Below are positions 36,789 through 46,485 of a stretch of DNA of 64,000 nt, one piece after another. Source of the stretch: DASQZK01 sp963732905. Lineage in GTDB: Bacteria; Bacteroidota; Bacteroidia; Bacteroidales; GCA-2748055. The stretch is from assembly GCA_963732905.1 (NCBI GenBank), contig CAVTBM010000012.1:124001-188000 (forward strand). Reading direction: 5' to 3'. The notes beneath the pieces were generated by a model. The model made no database searches. It was not told the DNA's origin and was given only the letters and a program-made list of their open reading frames with translations. Within the stretch, counting starts at the first letter, position 1; each line of letters begins with the position of its first letter. A program made the translations under genes and the position numbers.

Positions 36789-38756
36789 ATGAACCGCAGA
36801 AATTTTATAAACTCCACCGTACTCGCAGCAACGGTATTACCCTTCAGTAAAGTATTTGGTAATGACGAGACCGCTGTACGAGAAATGCTTACCCTTTATC
36901 CGGACAGGGAAGTCCTGCAGCAACTGGAAAACGATTTTCTGAAAGTCGTCATTTACAGTGATGCCTCAATGGAAATAACCGACAAAAAAAGGAAACAGTC
37001 CTGGGTCTCAGGTCCGGTGGCGATGCAGGAAGAAGGGCCCATTGATAATGGCTATGTTTTCAACCGGACCGACCGTTCCATTTGCGAAGAATACCCGGGA
37101 CGTTTTGCCGGCTCAAAAACCGGAGATAACATAAACTACACGCTCATTGGCCGTCAAAAAGAAAATATGGGCGGATTTGTGGTAAATTATCAGCTTCAGA
37201 ACGATGAGATGGTGGTGAAGATTGTGGAGATTGATGACAGGATCCCCAGCCTGTTTTTTCCGCCGCCACTGTTTTCAGATAGTATTTTAATTCCTCATCA
37301 TACCGGCAGATGGTTTAAGGAACCTGACAGCTATTGGACGCGGACGATCTATAAGCTCCATCAGCACATCAGCATGCGCTGGTTCGGCGGACTTCAGGGA
37401 CAGAACGGCTGGATGTGCATCCTCGAAGATGGCTGGGCAGATTCCATTTTAATGAAAATTTCCCTTACCGTTACCGCGGGCTGGCTGAAAAGTCTGGATA
37501 AATGGACTCCGCGTTCCGTACGCTACTGCTTTACCGGGAACGGCTACGTGGGGCAGGCCAAAAGGTTCAGGAAATGGGCTAAGGATCACGGCTTGTTTCA
37601 GAGTTTAAAGGATAAAATCAAAGATCTGCCTCAGTTAAATGACCTGATCGGCGGGCGTATTGTGGGCCTGTTCCTCGCTTACGGGAAAAGTACCCGGTTC
37701 GATCATGAGAACAACCTGACCCCGATCACTGAAGATCTTGAAAAGACGCTTAACAAGGTTAAGGTGTACAACAATTTTGCGGATGCAAAAAAGATACAAC
37801 AGTTGTATATCCAGGCCGGGATGAAGAAAGGAATCTTTAATTACCAGGGCTGGCTGAACGGCGGATACGACCATTCACACCCCGATGTGTGGCCGCCGGA
37901 AAAAGCCCTCGGTACCCTTGAGGAATTTAAAGACCTGTTGACCATTCCGGAGGATACTATTATTTCGTCCATTCATGATAATTACCTCGATATTTACGAA
38001 GACAATCCCAGTTTCCCCGGGGGCGTTATTGTACGTCCCAACGGACGATATATGACCGGCGGCATCTGGTCGGCACGGCAGTGCTATATCCTGAACAGCC
38101 GCAACAGCCTGGGCTACCTGAAACGTAACTGGGAAAATCTGAAAACCCTGGACATTCGTTCCATGTATATTGATACCCTGACGACCATGGAGTTGTACCA
38201 GAGTTTCGAAAAAGGGAATACCCAGACACGCGGGCAGGACTTTAACCAGCGACAGCAAATCGTCAAATTTTTATATGACAACGGGATCGCCATGGGCAGT
38301 GAAAATATCAGCGAGATTACCGTGATGTACGGTGCCTACGGCAATATTCATCATTTTGAGCGGATACAGGGTACAAGCATCCCACTATTCCAGCTTGTAT
38401 TCGGTGACAGTTGCCTGATCAATGTCAGCTCACCCGTCGATACAACGGAAAAGGACAAGGCCATTAATAACCGGTACCTAAATAAAATAGCCAACGGGTC
38501 GTTTGTTACCGTTGGTTGCTGGATGGAAAAATGGAACAAAGCCATGCTCGAACCATTCAAAGACTCCTTCCATGTGGATGAATGGCACGGGAAGATTGCC
38601 ACTTCGGAACTTCTTTCCCATCGTTTTCCCGATGAGAGCTGTCTGGTAGAAGAACTGGTTTATGCCAACGGCCATAAAGCCATCGTGAATTTTGGCGGGG
38701 AGGACTTTACCATTAACGGGAAAACCGTAAAGGCCAATAATTATATAACGGAATAA
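36789..38756 (+). CDS. Exported glycoside-hydrolase-like protein (DUF5696/GH101-like)
   Basis: A 655-residue protein whose N-terminus (NRRNFINSTVLAATVLPFS) looks like a twin-arginine or Sec signal. The first 240 residues form a beta-sandwich; the middle (about 275-560) has a TIM-barrel feel, with KKGIFNYQGWLNGGYDHSHP and LDIRSMYIDTLTTMELYQ (a candidate acidic residue in YIDTLTT) and GSENISEITVMYGAYG. A small C-terminal sandwich follows. This layout resembles the DUF5696 and GH101/GH129-like proteins; substrate and catalytic residues are not certain. It is followed 82 bp downstream by a DUF1593 hydrolase, with which it likely forms an operon. Confidence 0.6.
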   Translation: MNRRNFINSTVLAATVLPFSKVFGNDETAVREMLTLYPDREVLQQLENDFLKVVIYSDASMEITDKKRKQSWVSGPVAMQEEGPIDNGYVFNRTDRSICEEYPGRFAGSKTGDNINYTLIGRQKENMGGFVVNYQLQNDEMVVKIVEIDDRIPSLFFPPPLFSDSILIPHHTGRWFKEPDSYWTRTIYKLHQHISMRWFGGLQGQNGWMCILEDGWADSILMKISLTVTAGWLKSLDKWTPRSVRYCFTGNGYVGQAKRFRKWAKDHGLFQSLKDKIKDLPQLNDLIGGRIVGLFLAYGKSTRFDHENNLTPITEDLEKTLNKVKVYNNFADAKKIQQLYIQAGMKKGIFNYQGWLNGGYDHSHPDVWPPEKALGTLEEFKDLLTIPEDTIISSIHDNYLDIYEDNPSFPGGVIVRPNGRYMTGGIWSARQCYILNSRNSLGYLKRNWENLKTLDIRSMYIDTLTTMELYQSFEKGNTQTRGQDFNQRQQIVKFLYDNGIAMGSENISEITVMYGAYGNIHHFERIQGTSIPLFQLVFGDSCLINVSSPVDTTEKDKAINNRYLNKIANGSFVTVGCWMEKWNKAMLEPFKDSFHVDEWHGKIATSELLSHRFPDESCLVEELVYANGHKAIVNFGGEDFTINGKTVKANNYITE

Positions 38757-38838
38757 GGGGAAATAAATAGTTTTTTGAACTGTCAAACTAGAATTATAAA
38801 TTATATATTTATATCATCTGCATAACCTTTAATCATTT

Positions 38839-40269
38839 ATGATGAGAGCCATCTTCATTTACGCACTATTTTCTTTAACTCTTAGTTCACTTTTTGGTCA
38901 GACAAACCAGAAAAGCAGGGCGGTCATATTATCGGATATTGAAGCCGACCCGGACGATACACAATCATTCGTACGGCTGATGTTATATACTGATAAGATA
39001 GATATAGAAGGATTGATTGCTACGACATCCGTCTGGAAAAAGACGAGTGTTGCGCCCGAATCCATCAAGAGAATAATCAGGGCCTATGGAAAGGTACAAC
39101 CGAACCTGAAGCTGCATGATCCGGATTTCCCGGATGCAGAAACACTTCTGGGAAAAGTGAAACAGGGTTTGCCGGAATACGGAATGTCGGGCGTTGGCAA
39201 AGGAAAAGATTCCGAAGGTTCTGACTGGATCATAAAAATTCTGGAAAAAGATGATGAACGCCCGTTGTGGGTCTGTGTATGGGGTGGAACGAATACTCTG
39301 GCCCAGGCCTTGTTTAAAATTAAAAATACAAAAACGAAATCGGAAGCAGAAAAATTAATTTCTAAACTGCGGGTATATGCCATATCCGATCAGGACGACA
39401 GCGGGATATGGATCCGGAATAATTTCCCCGGTTTATTTTATATAGTCAGTCCGGGAGATGATTATGGCAGCGCCACCTGGAATGCCATTAACAGTTTCGT
39501 AGATGAAATGGATAACGAAGAAATCAGCAATACCTGGCTGGCTGATAATATCCAGCAGGGACATGGTCCCCTTGGAGAATCCTATCCGGATGTTTCCTGG
39601 GGAATGGAAGGGGATACCCCTTCATGGCTGTCTCTGATTCCCAATGGATTAAATAATCCGGAGCATCCCGACTGGGGAGGCTGGGGAGGCCGTTATGAAT
39701 TATATAAACCTGATTTTGCAACAGAGAAGAAAGGTGGCTCAGGCGTTCCTTTTGAACCTGAAACCCGGAAAATCTGGTCTGATGCAACGGACAGTTATAC
39801 CCCCTTTGTCTTTAGTGATTATGGACGTGCAGTTAAAGCCGGTAATAAAACGTTCACCGGTAATAAGGTAAGTCTCTGGCGCTGGAGAGATGATTTTCAA
39901 AATGACTTTGCCGCACGGATGGGCTGGTGTACAAAATCTTATAAAGAAGCCAATCATCCCCCTGTACCGGTACTTGGGGTTCCTGAGCATATCACGGTCA
40001 GGTCGGGTGAGGGCTTTGGTCTCGATGCTTTTGATACTACTGATCCTGACGGAGATAGTTTCAGTTTTCTTTGGTTCAACTATCCGGAAGCGGGGACCTA
40101 TAAAAAGCCGGTAAAAATTTCTTCACCGGAAAATTCCCACGGGATCTATGTAGTAGCCCCGGAAGTAGAAAAGGAGGAAACCACTCATTTTATCTTAAGA
40201 GTGACTGATAAGGGAACACCACCGTTATCAAGCTATAAAAGAGTGATCGTTACCATCCTGCCCAAATAA
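38839..40269 (+). CDS. Exported DUF1593 (nucleoside-hydrolase-like) protein
   Basis: A 476-residue protein with a signal peptide (about 1-22, ending LFGQT). The DUF1593 domain opens with the Asp-rich motif VILSDIEADPDDTQSFVRLM (about 30-49), which matches the calcium-binding N-terminus of nucleoside hydrolases. It continues to VWGGTNTLAQAL and GDYGSATWNAINS-type elements; a C-terminal immunoglobulin-like domain (about 375-476) ends the protein. These secreted relatives act on glycans rather than nucleosides as far as is known. It pairs with the preceding glycoside-hydrolase-like gene. Confidence 0.8.
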   Translation: MMRAIFIYALFSLTLSSLFGQTNQKSRAVILSDIEADPDDTQSFVRLMLYTDKIDIEGLIATTSVWKKTSVAPESIKRIIRAYGKVQPNLKLHDPDFPDAETLLGKVKQGLPEYGMSGVGKGKDSEGSDWIIKILEKDDERPLWVCVWGGTNTLAQALFKIKNTKTKSEAEKLISKLRVYAISDQDDSGIWIRNNFPGLFYIVSPGDDYGSATWNAINSFVDEMDNEEISNTWLADNIQQGHGPLGESYPDVSWGMEGDTPSWLSLIPNGLNNPEHPDWGGWGGRYELYKPDFATEKKGGSGVPFEPETRKIWSDATDSYTPFVFSDYGRAVKAGNKTFTGNKVSLWRWRDDFQNDFAARMGWCTKSYKEANHPPVPVLGVPEHITVRSGEGFGLDAFDTTDPDGDSFSFLWFNYPEAGTYKKPVKISSPENSHGIYVVAPEVEKEETTHFILRVTDKGTPPLSSYKRVIVTILPK

Positions 40270-40470
40270 GGTTTCTAAAGCCGGTTGAAGATGTGTGTGT
40301 CTATTCCGTTTTAAGGTAAAAGGGAGTCTGTTTGAAGAACAATTTATTTCCGGATACACTTAATGAAAGACTTGCAGAAGTTACAATAGCCGGAATCCGG
40401 ATAATTCTGGTCTCTTATTTTTTTGGTGTCCTAACAATTCGTAAGCCGGACAATACCGGTTCTCCCGTAG

Positions 40471-40500
40471 CCCTGACAGGGTTCCGAAACCCTGTCAGGG
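40471..40500. repeat. Perfect 30-bp inverted repeat
   Basis: Arms of 13 bp (CCCTGACAGGGTT and AACCCTGTCAGGG) surround a CCGA loop. There is no T-run on either side. It lies between convergent genes and may act as a bidirectional terminator, or be a dispersed palindrome; ATCCCTGACAGGTTT near 46592 echoes one arm. Confidence 0.8.
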
Positions 40501-40592
40501 ATAGTTATTTTATTAAGCCATTTTCCTGCCCGGGAAGATGCTGGCCGGCTTAATTTTGATTAATTTATAATATGACCGTTAGATGAATAACT

Positions 40593-42185
40593 TTAGAGCC
40601 TGACCAGGTTCAGGAAATATACATCGTTTTCACGCAGATCAAGTTCCTTTGTAAATGGTTCCCCCGGATTGATCCGTATAAATTTTTTCAATACGGGTGA
40701 ACCGTCGTTTTGTTGTTTAATCTGCTCAACCTGTGTGCGGGTTAACTGCGATGGTCTGCCCAGGTCGAGGTAAGAGGTATAGGCATCATTGCAACGGTAC
40801 CCCACTTTATAAATCTCAAGGGCATAATTACCTGCCGGTATGCCGGTGAGGTTGATTTTTAGATTTCCTTTCGGTTTAGCGGGTAAATCCCGGATATAGT
40901 AGGCCTGGTTGTTGACCGAATCTTCGGGAAGGGTGTATGTGAAATCCCATGCCAGCACCTGGATATTTCCGGCGGAATCTTTGCAAGCCCATGAATCTTT
41001 ATCGTTGTTGACCAGTTCGGTGTTTCCGAGGTGATTCATGAATTGGTAAGCGTAAAAAACCGGCTTATTGATGCCCTGGATGGTAAGCATACCAAAACCA
41101 CCGTGAAACGGAGTAAAGCGTGGTCCGGCTTCCTCAAAGATATCGGTGAATACCCAGTACGACATCGAATTGGCCGCATCGCCCACCTGCCTGATTTTCG
41201 TTAAAACATAGGATGCCTCGTGATAACTGTCGTGTATTGGATCGGCCGGGGTATATGACGCACTCCATTCGGTATAATGCAATTCAAGGCCGGGCATGGA
41301 CGATTCAGCAATCTCTTTACGCGACTGCAGTACATCGCCACTCACGCTCATCGTGTTTTTATCCAGCACGGTGCCCGAATTCCCGTACTCATCGAGATAG
41401 CCCTGCTTCACGCCATAAGTATGTGTGCTGATGAAATCGATGGGAACATGATTTTTACTGCAATAATCGATCAGTTCTTTCTCCCAGGCTGCTCCTGCCG
41501 TTGCCGGTCCCCCTACACGGTAAGCCGGGTTAACACTTTTAACGGCTTTTGCCGTGTAGCCGTAGAGTTTGAAATAATCAGCCTGGCTGCCGCTCCAAAA
41601 GCCGGGCGACAGGTTTGGCTCATTCCAGACTTCAAAATACCAGGTCTTCACTTCATCGACGCCATAACGTTCCGTAAAATGGATGGTAAGGTTTCGGACG
41701 AGGTCTGCCCATTTGTCATAATCTTTCGGCGGTGTAACATTCCCGCGCCACCAGAAAATGGTCTGTTTACCGCTTGCCAGAGCCGAAGGCATAAAACCAA
41801 GCTCAACGAAAGGCTTCATACCGATACGTTGGAGGAAATCGAACAATTCATCGATGTACATGAAGTTGTATTCGGGATTCCCATTACGGTCTTCCTTATA
41901 AACCCCCATATCGTCGCTCAGCAGCCCATGCATGCGGATATACCGGAAACCGCAGTTTTTCTTCACATAAGCCAGCTGTTGCTGCCAGTCGGCCCGTAAA
42001 CCTTCGTTTGCCCGTCCGGCCCCGACACATTCATTGAACATCGTGTTCAACGGACCCTTTTCATTGTTGAAATCAACGCTGATCACCCTTTCGGAGTGTC
42101 CCGGTTCCACTTTGGTATTGCGCTGTCCGAAGACCGTTCCGGAGATAATGAAAAGCAGGAGGAGATGCAGGCGGTGGAGTTTCAT
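40593..42185 (-). CDS. Exported glycoside hydrolase family 39-like protein
   Basis: A 530-residue protein with a signal peptide (about 1-20, ending TVFGQ). The TIM barrel shows the GH39 pattern: FRYIRMHGLLSDDMGVY (about 80-96), the acid/base Glu189 in WYFEVWNEPNLSPGFW and the nucleophile Glu306 in LELHYTEWSASYTP. A C-terminal beta-sandwich follows. GH39 enzymes are mostly beta-xylosidases or alpha-L-iduronidases; which of them this is cannot be read. It is convergent with the DUF1593 gene and belongs to the same carbohydrate insertion between hpt and adk. Confidence 0.85.
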   Translation of the reverse strand: MKLHRLHLLLLFIISGTVFGQRNTKVEPGHSERVISVDFNNEKGPLNTMFNECVGAGRANEGLRADWQQQLAYVKKNCGFRYIRMHGLLSDDMGVYKEDRNGNPEYNFMYIDELFDFLQRIGMKPFVELGFMPSALASGKQTIFWWRGNVTPPKDYDKWADLVRNLTIHFTERYGVDEVKTWYFEVWNEPNLSPGFWSGSQADYFKLYGYTAKAVKSVNPAYRVGGPATAGAAWEKELIDYCSKNHVPIDFISTHTYGVKQGYLDEYGNSGTVLDKNTMSVSGDVLQSRKEIAESSMPGLELHYTEWSASYTPADPIHDSYHEASYVLTKIRQVGDAANSMSYWVFTDIFEEAGPRFTPFHGGFGMLTIQGINKPVFYAYQFMNHLGNTELVNNDKDSWACKDSAGNIQVLAWDFTYTLPEDSVNNQAYYIRDLPAKPKGNLKINLTGIPAGNYALEIYKVGYRCNDAYTSYLDLGRPSQLTRTQVEQIKQQNDGSPVLKKFIRINPGEPFTKELDLRENDVYFLNLVRL

Positions 42186-42382
42186 TTTTTGTATGTTTCG
42201 TTAGGTCGATGATTAATTCCCGGAGTCAGTCTAAAAGTATAAATTTTAATTTATAAGCAGGCATTCTCTGTTTGTTAACAACTGAATGTTGTCCCGGGAA
42301 CTTCTTTCGGAAGAATATTAGCGTACATTTTTTTCACTCCAGATTACACAGATGCCGATGGTTATTGGCACAGATTTTAGGA

Positions 42383-42495
42383 GTTAGAAAGTTAGAAAGT
42401 TAGAAAGTTAGAAAGAGGTATCCCCGAATTAACATCTTCATAACCTCTTAACTCCATAACTCCATAACCTCATAACCTCATAACTCCCTATCTCC
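42383..42495. repeat. Short tandem repeats upstream of adk
   Basis: Four perfect copies of GTTAGAAA (42383-42414) are followed by degenerate repeats of CATAACCTCATAACTC (about 42436-42486). They are of the same low-complexity style as the other gaps. Confidence 0.75.
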
Positions 42496-42551
42496 ACCCC
42501 ACGTTCTTTATTAATCCTTCCCTGAGAACCTTTCTTTACCAACATAGTTTG

Positions 42552-42559
42552 TATATTTG
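42552..42559 (+). promoter_or_regulatory. -7 promoter element of adk-obgE
   Basis: TATATTTG matches TAnnTTTG exactly and lies 36 bases before the adk ATG. Confidence 0.6.
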
Positions 42560-42595
42560 CATCTTCCTTTTTGTAGAATATTAAAAAATTTAAAA

Positions 42596-43168
42596 ATGCT
42601 TAATCTTATACTTTTTGGCCCTCCGGGATCGGGAAAGGGAACGCAATCGGAAAAGATCATCAACAGGTACAAACTGGTACACCTGTCAACCGGGGATATA
42701 CTGCGTAATGAACTTGCCAATAAGACAGAACTCGGACTGAAGGCCAAGGCCATTATGGACAAGGGCGAACTGGTATCTGACGAGATTGTCATCGGGATGA
42801 TTGAGAAACAGATCGATTCAAATAAAGATGCCAAAGGCTTCATTTTCGACGGCTTCCCCAGGACGGTGAAACAGGCTCATGCTCTCGATCAGCTTCTGAC
42901 TTCCCACGGTGAGAAAATTACCTTAATGATCGGACTTGAAGTGGAAAAGGATGAACTGGTAAACCGCCTGCTGAAACGCGGTCAGGAAACCGGCAGATCC
43001 GATGATAATCTGGAAACCATCACGAACCGGATCAATGTTTATCATGAACAGACTGCTCCGGTGATGAACCATTACAAGGCAGTTGGAAAATATGAAGGCA
43101 TCGTTGGCATGGGAACGATCCAGGAGATATTCGAAAGAATTAAAACTGTTATTGAAAAAGTTGTCTGA
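42596..43168 (+). CDS. adk: Adenylate kinase
   Basis: A 190-residue short-type adenylate kinase (AMP + ATP to 2 ADP). The P-loop is GPPGSGKGTQ at 8-17, the AMP site is HLSTGDILRNELA (about 28-40), and FIFDGFPRTVKQAHALD (about 80-96) carries the conserved Arg. The zinc/LID insertion of long forms is absent, as usual in Bacteroidota. A TTG 39 bases upstream is in frame, but the ATG at 42596 gives the family start. It is followed after 63 bp by obgE. Confidence 0.96.
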   Translation: MLNLILFGPPGSGKGTQSEKIINRYKLVHLSTGDILRNELANKTELGLKAKAIMDKGELVSDEIVIGMIEKQIDSNKDAKGFIFDGFPRTVKQAHALDQLLTSHGEKITLMIGLEVEKDELVNRLLKRGQETGRSDDNLETITNRINVYHEQTAPVMNHYKAVGKYEGIVGMGTIQEIFERIKTVIEKVV

Positions 43169-43231
43169 ACCAATTTACCGGGCCCGGGAGTCTTCTTTTT
43201 TTGAAAACTATACCAGGAGCATAATCTACTT

Positions 43232-44221
43232 ATGGCAGGAACAAATTTCGTTGACTATGTGAAGATTTTCTGTCGTTCAGGTGACGGCGGAAGGGGCTCG
43301 GCGCATTTGCGAAGGGAGAAGTTCATGCCTAAAGGCGGACCCGACGGCGGCGACGGCGGTCGTGGCGGGCACGTTATTCTTAAAGGCAATGACCAGTTAT
43401 GGACATTGCTTCACCTGAAATTCCGGAAACATATCTTTGCCGGGAACGGAGAAGCCGGGGCGCGTGCTCAAAGAACCGGTGCCGATGGCGAAGACGTTAC
43501 TATTGAAGTGCCGCTGGGGACCGTCGCCAGGGACAGTGAGACTGGCGACTTCCTGTTTGAGATCACGCGGCATGACGAAACCAAAATCTTGTTACAGGGC
43601 GGAAGGGGAGGACAGGGAAACGAACATTTCAAGTCACCAACGAACCAGACACCCCGCTATGCACAGCCCGGTGAAAGCGGGGAAGAGGGCTGGAAGATCC
43701 TTGAGCTGAAACTCCTGGCTGATGTGGGACTCGTCGGTTTTCCCAATGCCGGCAAGTCGACACTGCTCTCGGTTCTCTCTGCTGCAAAACCAAAGATCGC
43801 CGATTACCCGTTCACAACACTGGTGCCGAACCTGGGCATCGTCTCATACCGCGATGAGCGTTCGTTTGTTATGGCCGATATTCCCGGGATCATCGAAGGA
43901 GCCAGTGAAGGCAAAGGCATCGGGACACGCTTTCTCCGGCATATCGAGCGTAACTCAATGCTGCTGTTCATGGTTCCTGCCGACAGCGACGACATCAACA
44001 AAGAGTATAATATCCTCATCAATGAACTCAGGACCTATAATCCCGAGCTCCTTGACAAGAGACGGCTTCTGGCTATCACTAAATCCGACCTGCTGGACAA
44101 AGAGCTCATGGATGAAATCAGCCGCGACCTTCCGCCTGTTCCCTGGCTTTTTATTTCTTCTGTCACCAACTACGGTATTACGGTATTGAAAGACAGACTC
44201 TGGGAAATGTTAAATGCATAA
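43232..44221 (+). CDS. obgE: GTPase Obg
   Basis: A 329-residue ribosome-associated GTPase. The Gly-rich Obg fold (about 1-158) contains GGPDGGDGGRGGHVILKG. The G domain has G1 GFPNAGKST (about 169-177), G3 DIPGIIEGA (about 213-221), G4 TKSD and G5-like SSVTNYG. It lacks the C-terminal OCT domain, as in many Bacteroidota. Its last 8 bases overlap the next gene, so translation is coupled. Confidence 0.96.
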   Translation: MAGTNFVDYVKIFCRSGDGGRGSAHLRREKFMPKGGPDGGDGGRGGHVILKGNDQLWTLLHLKFRKHIFAGNGEAGARAQRTGADGEDVTIEVPLGTVARDSETGDFLFEITRHDETKILLQGGRGGQGNEHFKSPTNQTPRYAQPGESGEEGWKILELKLLADVGLVGFPNAGKSTLLSVLSAAKPKIADYPFTTLVPNLGIVSYRDERSFVMADIPGIIEGASEGKGIGTRFLRHIERNSMLLFMVPADSDDINKEYNILINELRTYNPELLDKRRLLAITKSDLLDKELMDEISRDLPPVPWLFISSVTNYGITVLKDRLWEMLNA

Positions 44222-44801
44222 TGTCATGTTAGACTGGTTACAATACCTGGATGAAAAGATATTCCTGTACATAAACGGGCATAATACCCTGCTCTTCGAT
44301 AACATGATGTATTGGGTAAGCGGAAAGCTGAGCTGGTTGCCTTTGTATCTCCTTCTGATCGTTCTTCTGGCCTTCCGGCAGAAATGGAAGGCGGTTATTA
44401 CGCTCCTTTTTGTTGCAGCACTTATCACGCTTTCCGACCAGAGTTCCGTTCACCTTTTTAAAAACGTGTTTCAACGCTTAAGGCCCTGTCATAATCCCGC
44501 TCTCGAGGGCATGGTCCACCTGGTAAGGGGACATTGTGGCGGGCAGTATGGTTTCATCTCCTCTCATGCTTCCAATACCTTTGCAGTGGCTGTCTTTCTC
44601 AAGTCAGTTTTCAAGATCAGGGAGATCACCGTGCTGTTGTTTGCCTGGGCGGTGCTCGTTTGCTACAGCCGTATATACCTTGGTGTCCATTACTTTGGAG
44701 ATGTGCTGGTTGGCGGTCTCTGGGGCGCTTTGCTGGGATGGGGGATGTATTACCTGTACAGCCTCGTGATGAACAGAAAGCAGGCAGAGAAAGATGAGTG
44801 A
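44214..44801 (+). CDS. PAP2-family membrane phosphatase
   Basis: A 195-residue protein with five or six transmembrane segments and the three-part phosphatase motif: KNVFQRLRPCHNP (about 83-95), a shortened GFISSHASNTF (about 111-121) and SRIYLGVHYFGDVLVGG (about 147-163). It probably dephosphorylates undecaprenyl pyrophosphate or another lipid phosphate on the periplasmic side. Its ATG overlaps the obgE stop; a second ATG 12 bases in (before LDWLQYLDEK) could also be the start. Confidence 0.88.
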   Translation: MHNVMLDWLQYLDEKIFLYINGHNTLLFDNMMYWVSGKLSWLPLYLLLIVLLAFRQKWKAVITLLFVAALITLSDQSSVHLFKNVFQRLRPCHNPALEGMVHLVRGHCGGQYGFISSHASNTFAVAVFLKSVFKIREITVLLFAWAVLVCYSRIYLGVHYFGDVLVGGLWGALLGWGMYYLYSLVMNRKQAEKDE

Positions 44802-44986
44802 GAATGAACAGGCAGTAAGGATATTGAAATACTGTCGACGAATGGTATTATACCTGAATGAAGATTGAAATCCTGAAGGAGCGGGATAAACCATGAGCCT
44901 GGGACACCGGTATGACGGTAACTTCAGATTAAAACAGCCTGATCACCCGAAGCATCATTAAATTATGCTATCCGGACCATAATTCT

Positions 44987-44994
44987 TATTTTTG
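44987..44994 (+). promoter_or_regulatory. -7 promoter element of the lipoate ligase gene
   Basis: TATTTTTG matches TAnnTTTG and lies 19 bases before the ATG, implying a short leader of about a dozen bases. Confidence 0.55.
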
Positions 44995-45013
44995 CGATCA
45001 AAATCTCCAGATT

Positions 45014-45997
45014 ATGTTATGCATTAACCTTACCAGTGTCGACCCCTATTTTAATCTGGCCACCGATGAATATCTCCTGAAACATTTTACTGAAGACTGC
45101 TTCATGTTGTGGCGGAATGAAAACGCCATTATCATAGGTAAGCACCAGAATACCCTGTCGGAGATCAACCTGGATTATGTGAGGGAAAAGAAGATCAATG
45201 TGGTACGGAGGATTTCGGGCGGCGGTGCTGTATTTCACGACCTGGGAAATCTGAATTTCTCTTTTGTCATGACCGGCGAGGATGGCAACCTTGTGGATTT
45301 CAGGAAATTTACCCTTCCGATAATCGAGGTACTTCAGACGATGGGCGTAAATGCCCGGTTTGAAGGCCGTAACGATCTGACCATTGACGGCAGGAAATTC
45401 TCGGGGAATGCAGAGCATGTCTGGAGGAACAGGACATTACATCATGGTACGCTCCTGTTCTCCTCCGAGATGAAGGACGTTTCCGGAGCCTTAAAAGTAA
45501 ATCCCCTCAAGTTCAAAGACAAAGCTATTAAATCTGTTCGGTCGAGGGTCACCAATATCAGTGAACACCTCAGGGAGAAGATGGATGTGATGGAATTTCG
45601 TGACCGGATCATGACGTATATTATGGAACGGTATCCCGATTCCAGGATGTATGAGTTCACGGATGAGGATATCAGGAATATAGAGAAATTGAAGGAAGAG
45701 AAATTTTCGCAATGGGAATGGAATTTCGGATATTCGCCACGGTATGATTTTGAGAAGCTGATCCGCACGGAAAAAGGAGGAAACCTGGAATTCCACCTGA
45801 ATGTGGAAAAGGGCATCATCAAGGATATCCGGATCTTCGGTGATTTTTTTCACAAATACGATATTGATGTCGTGGAAAAGGCACTCATCGGCATTCGTCA
45901 TGATGAAGAGTCCATCCGGCGCACCCTGTCGGGCTTCCGACTGGACGATTATTTCAGGAATATCACGGTGGATGAGTTTGTAGAGGGGATGTTTTGA
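45014..45997 (+). CDS. lplA: Lipoate-protein ligase A
   Basis: A 327-residue enzyme that attaches lipoate, through lipoyl-AMP, to E2 and H proteins. The BPL/LplA domain shows LWRNENAIIIGKHQNTLSEI (about 35-54), the RRISGGGAVFHDLGNLNFSF motif (about 65-84) and GRKFSGNAEHVWRNRTLHHG (about 126-145). The lipoate-protein ligase C-terminal domain follows (about 250-327). The length matches single-chain LplA. It stands alone; no pyruvate dehydrogenase or glycine cleavage genes are nearby. Confidence 0.93.
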   Translation: MLCINLTSVDPYFNLATDEYLLKHFTEDCFMLWRNENAIIIGKHQNTLSEINLDYVREKKINVVRRISGGGAVFHDLGNLNFSFVMTGEDGNLVDFRKFTLPIIEVLQTMGVNARFEGRNDLTIDGRKFSGNAEHVWRNRTLHHGTLLFSSEMKDVSGALKVNPLKFKDKAIKSVRSRVTNISEHLREKMDVMEFRDRIMTYIMERYPDSRMYEFTDEDIRNIEKLKEEKFSQWEWNFGYSPRYDFEKLIRTEKGGNLEFHLNVEKGIIKDIRIFGDFFHKYDIDVVEKALIGIRHDEESIRRTLSGFRLDDYFRNITVDEFVEGMF

Positions 45998-46443
45998 GGC
46001 AGGAGAGAGGAGGGGAGGGAGAGGAGAGATTGGAGATTAGGGATTGAGGAGTGGAGATTGGGGAGAGGAATCGGTATTTCCGGTGTGATTTGTTCCACGG
46101 GGTAGATATCCCGTTTTGCGAGGAGACACTCCTTGAAGCTTATCTCACGAATGAACACCAAATTTACCTTTCGGGAAGCAGGTACGGGAAGAAGGAATTT
46201 CCAATTCAAAAATATTTCAGTTGTAAAGGACATAGCCGGAGTATTGGAAGTCGGGTTTTGATCTCCCTTTTCTTTTCAAAGCGTGAGAAATATTATGTTT
46301 TGAAATTGACATTTGTTTCAAGGGAAATCCCGGGAATTGAGATTCCACCAACGCCAGAAGCTTTAAATCCTGACTGGAGGGTAAGGGCGATGAACAAGTG
46401 TAGCTCTGGGAAAGGACGGGAATAGAGCAGCTTGGGTTGCAAA
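45998..46443. other. Intergenic region with GA-rich repeats
   Basis: The first 70 bases are GA-rich repeat words (GAGAGGAGAGATTGGAGATT). The rest holds an open frame (46051-46425) that gives no recognisable protein, and nothing else that I can identify. Confidence 0.5.
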
Positions 46444-46479
46444 TAAAAGTCCCGGTTATCAGTGAAATGACAACCGGGA
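46444..46479 (-). terminator. Terminator after tRNA-His
   Basis: On the minus strand the stem CCCGGTT / AACCGGG, extended by TGTCA / TGATA-type pairs around TTTCAC, is followed by ACTTTTATTT. It lies 6 bases after the encoded CCA end of the tRNA. Confidence 0.7.
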
Positions 46480-46485
46480 TCTCGG

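Noticed and set aside
40332..40553. A 73-codon frame downstream of the DUF1593 gene
   Set aside because: It needs a TTG start, runs through the inverted repeat at 40471-40500 and resembles no protein.
46051..46425. A 124-codon frame between lplA and tRNA-His
   Set aside because: It begins in GA-repeat sequence, has no recognisable motif, and frames are open on the other strand at the same place.
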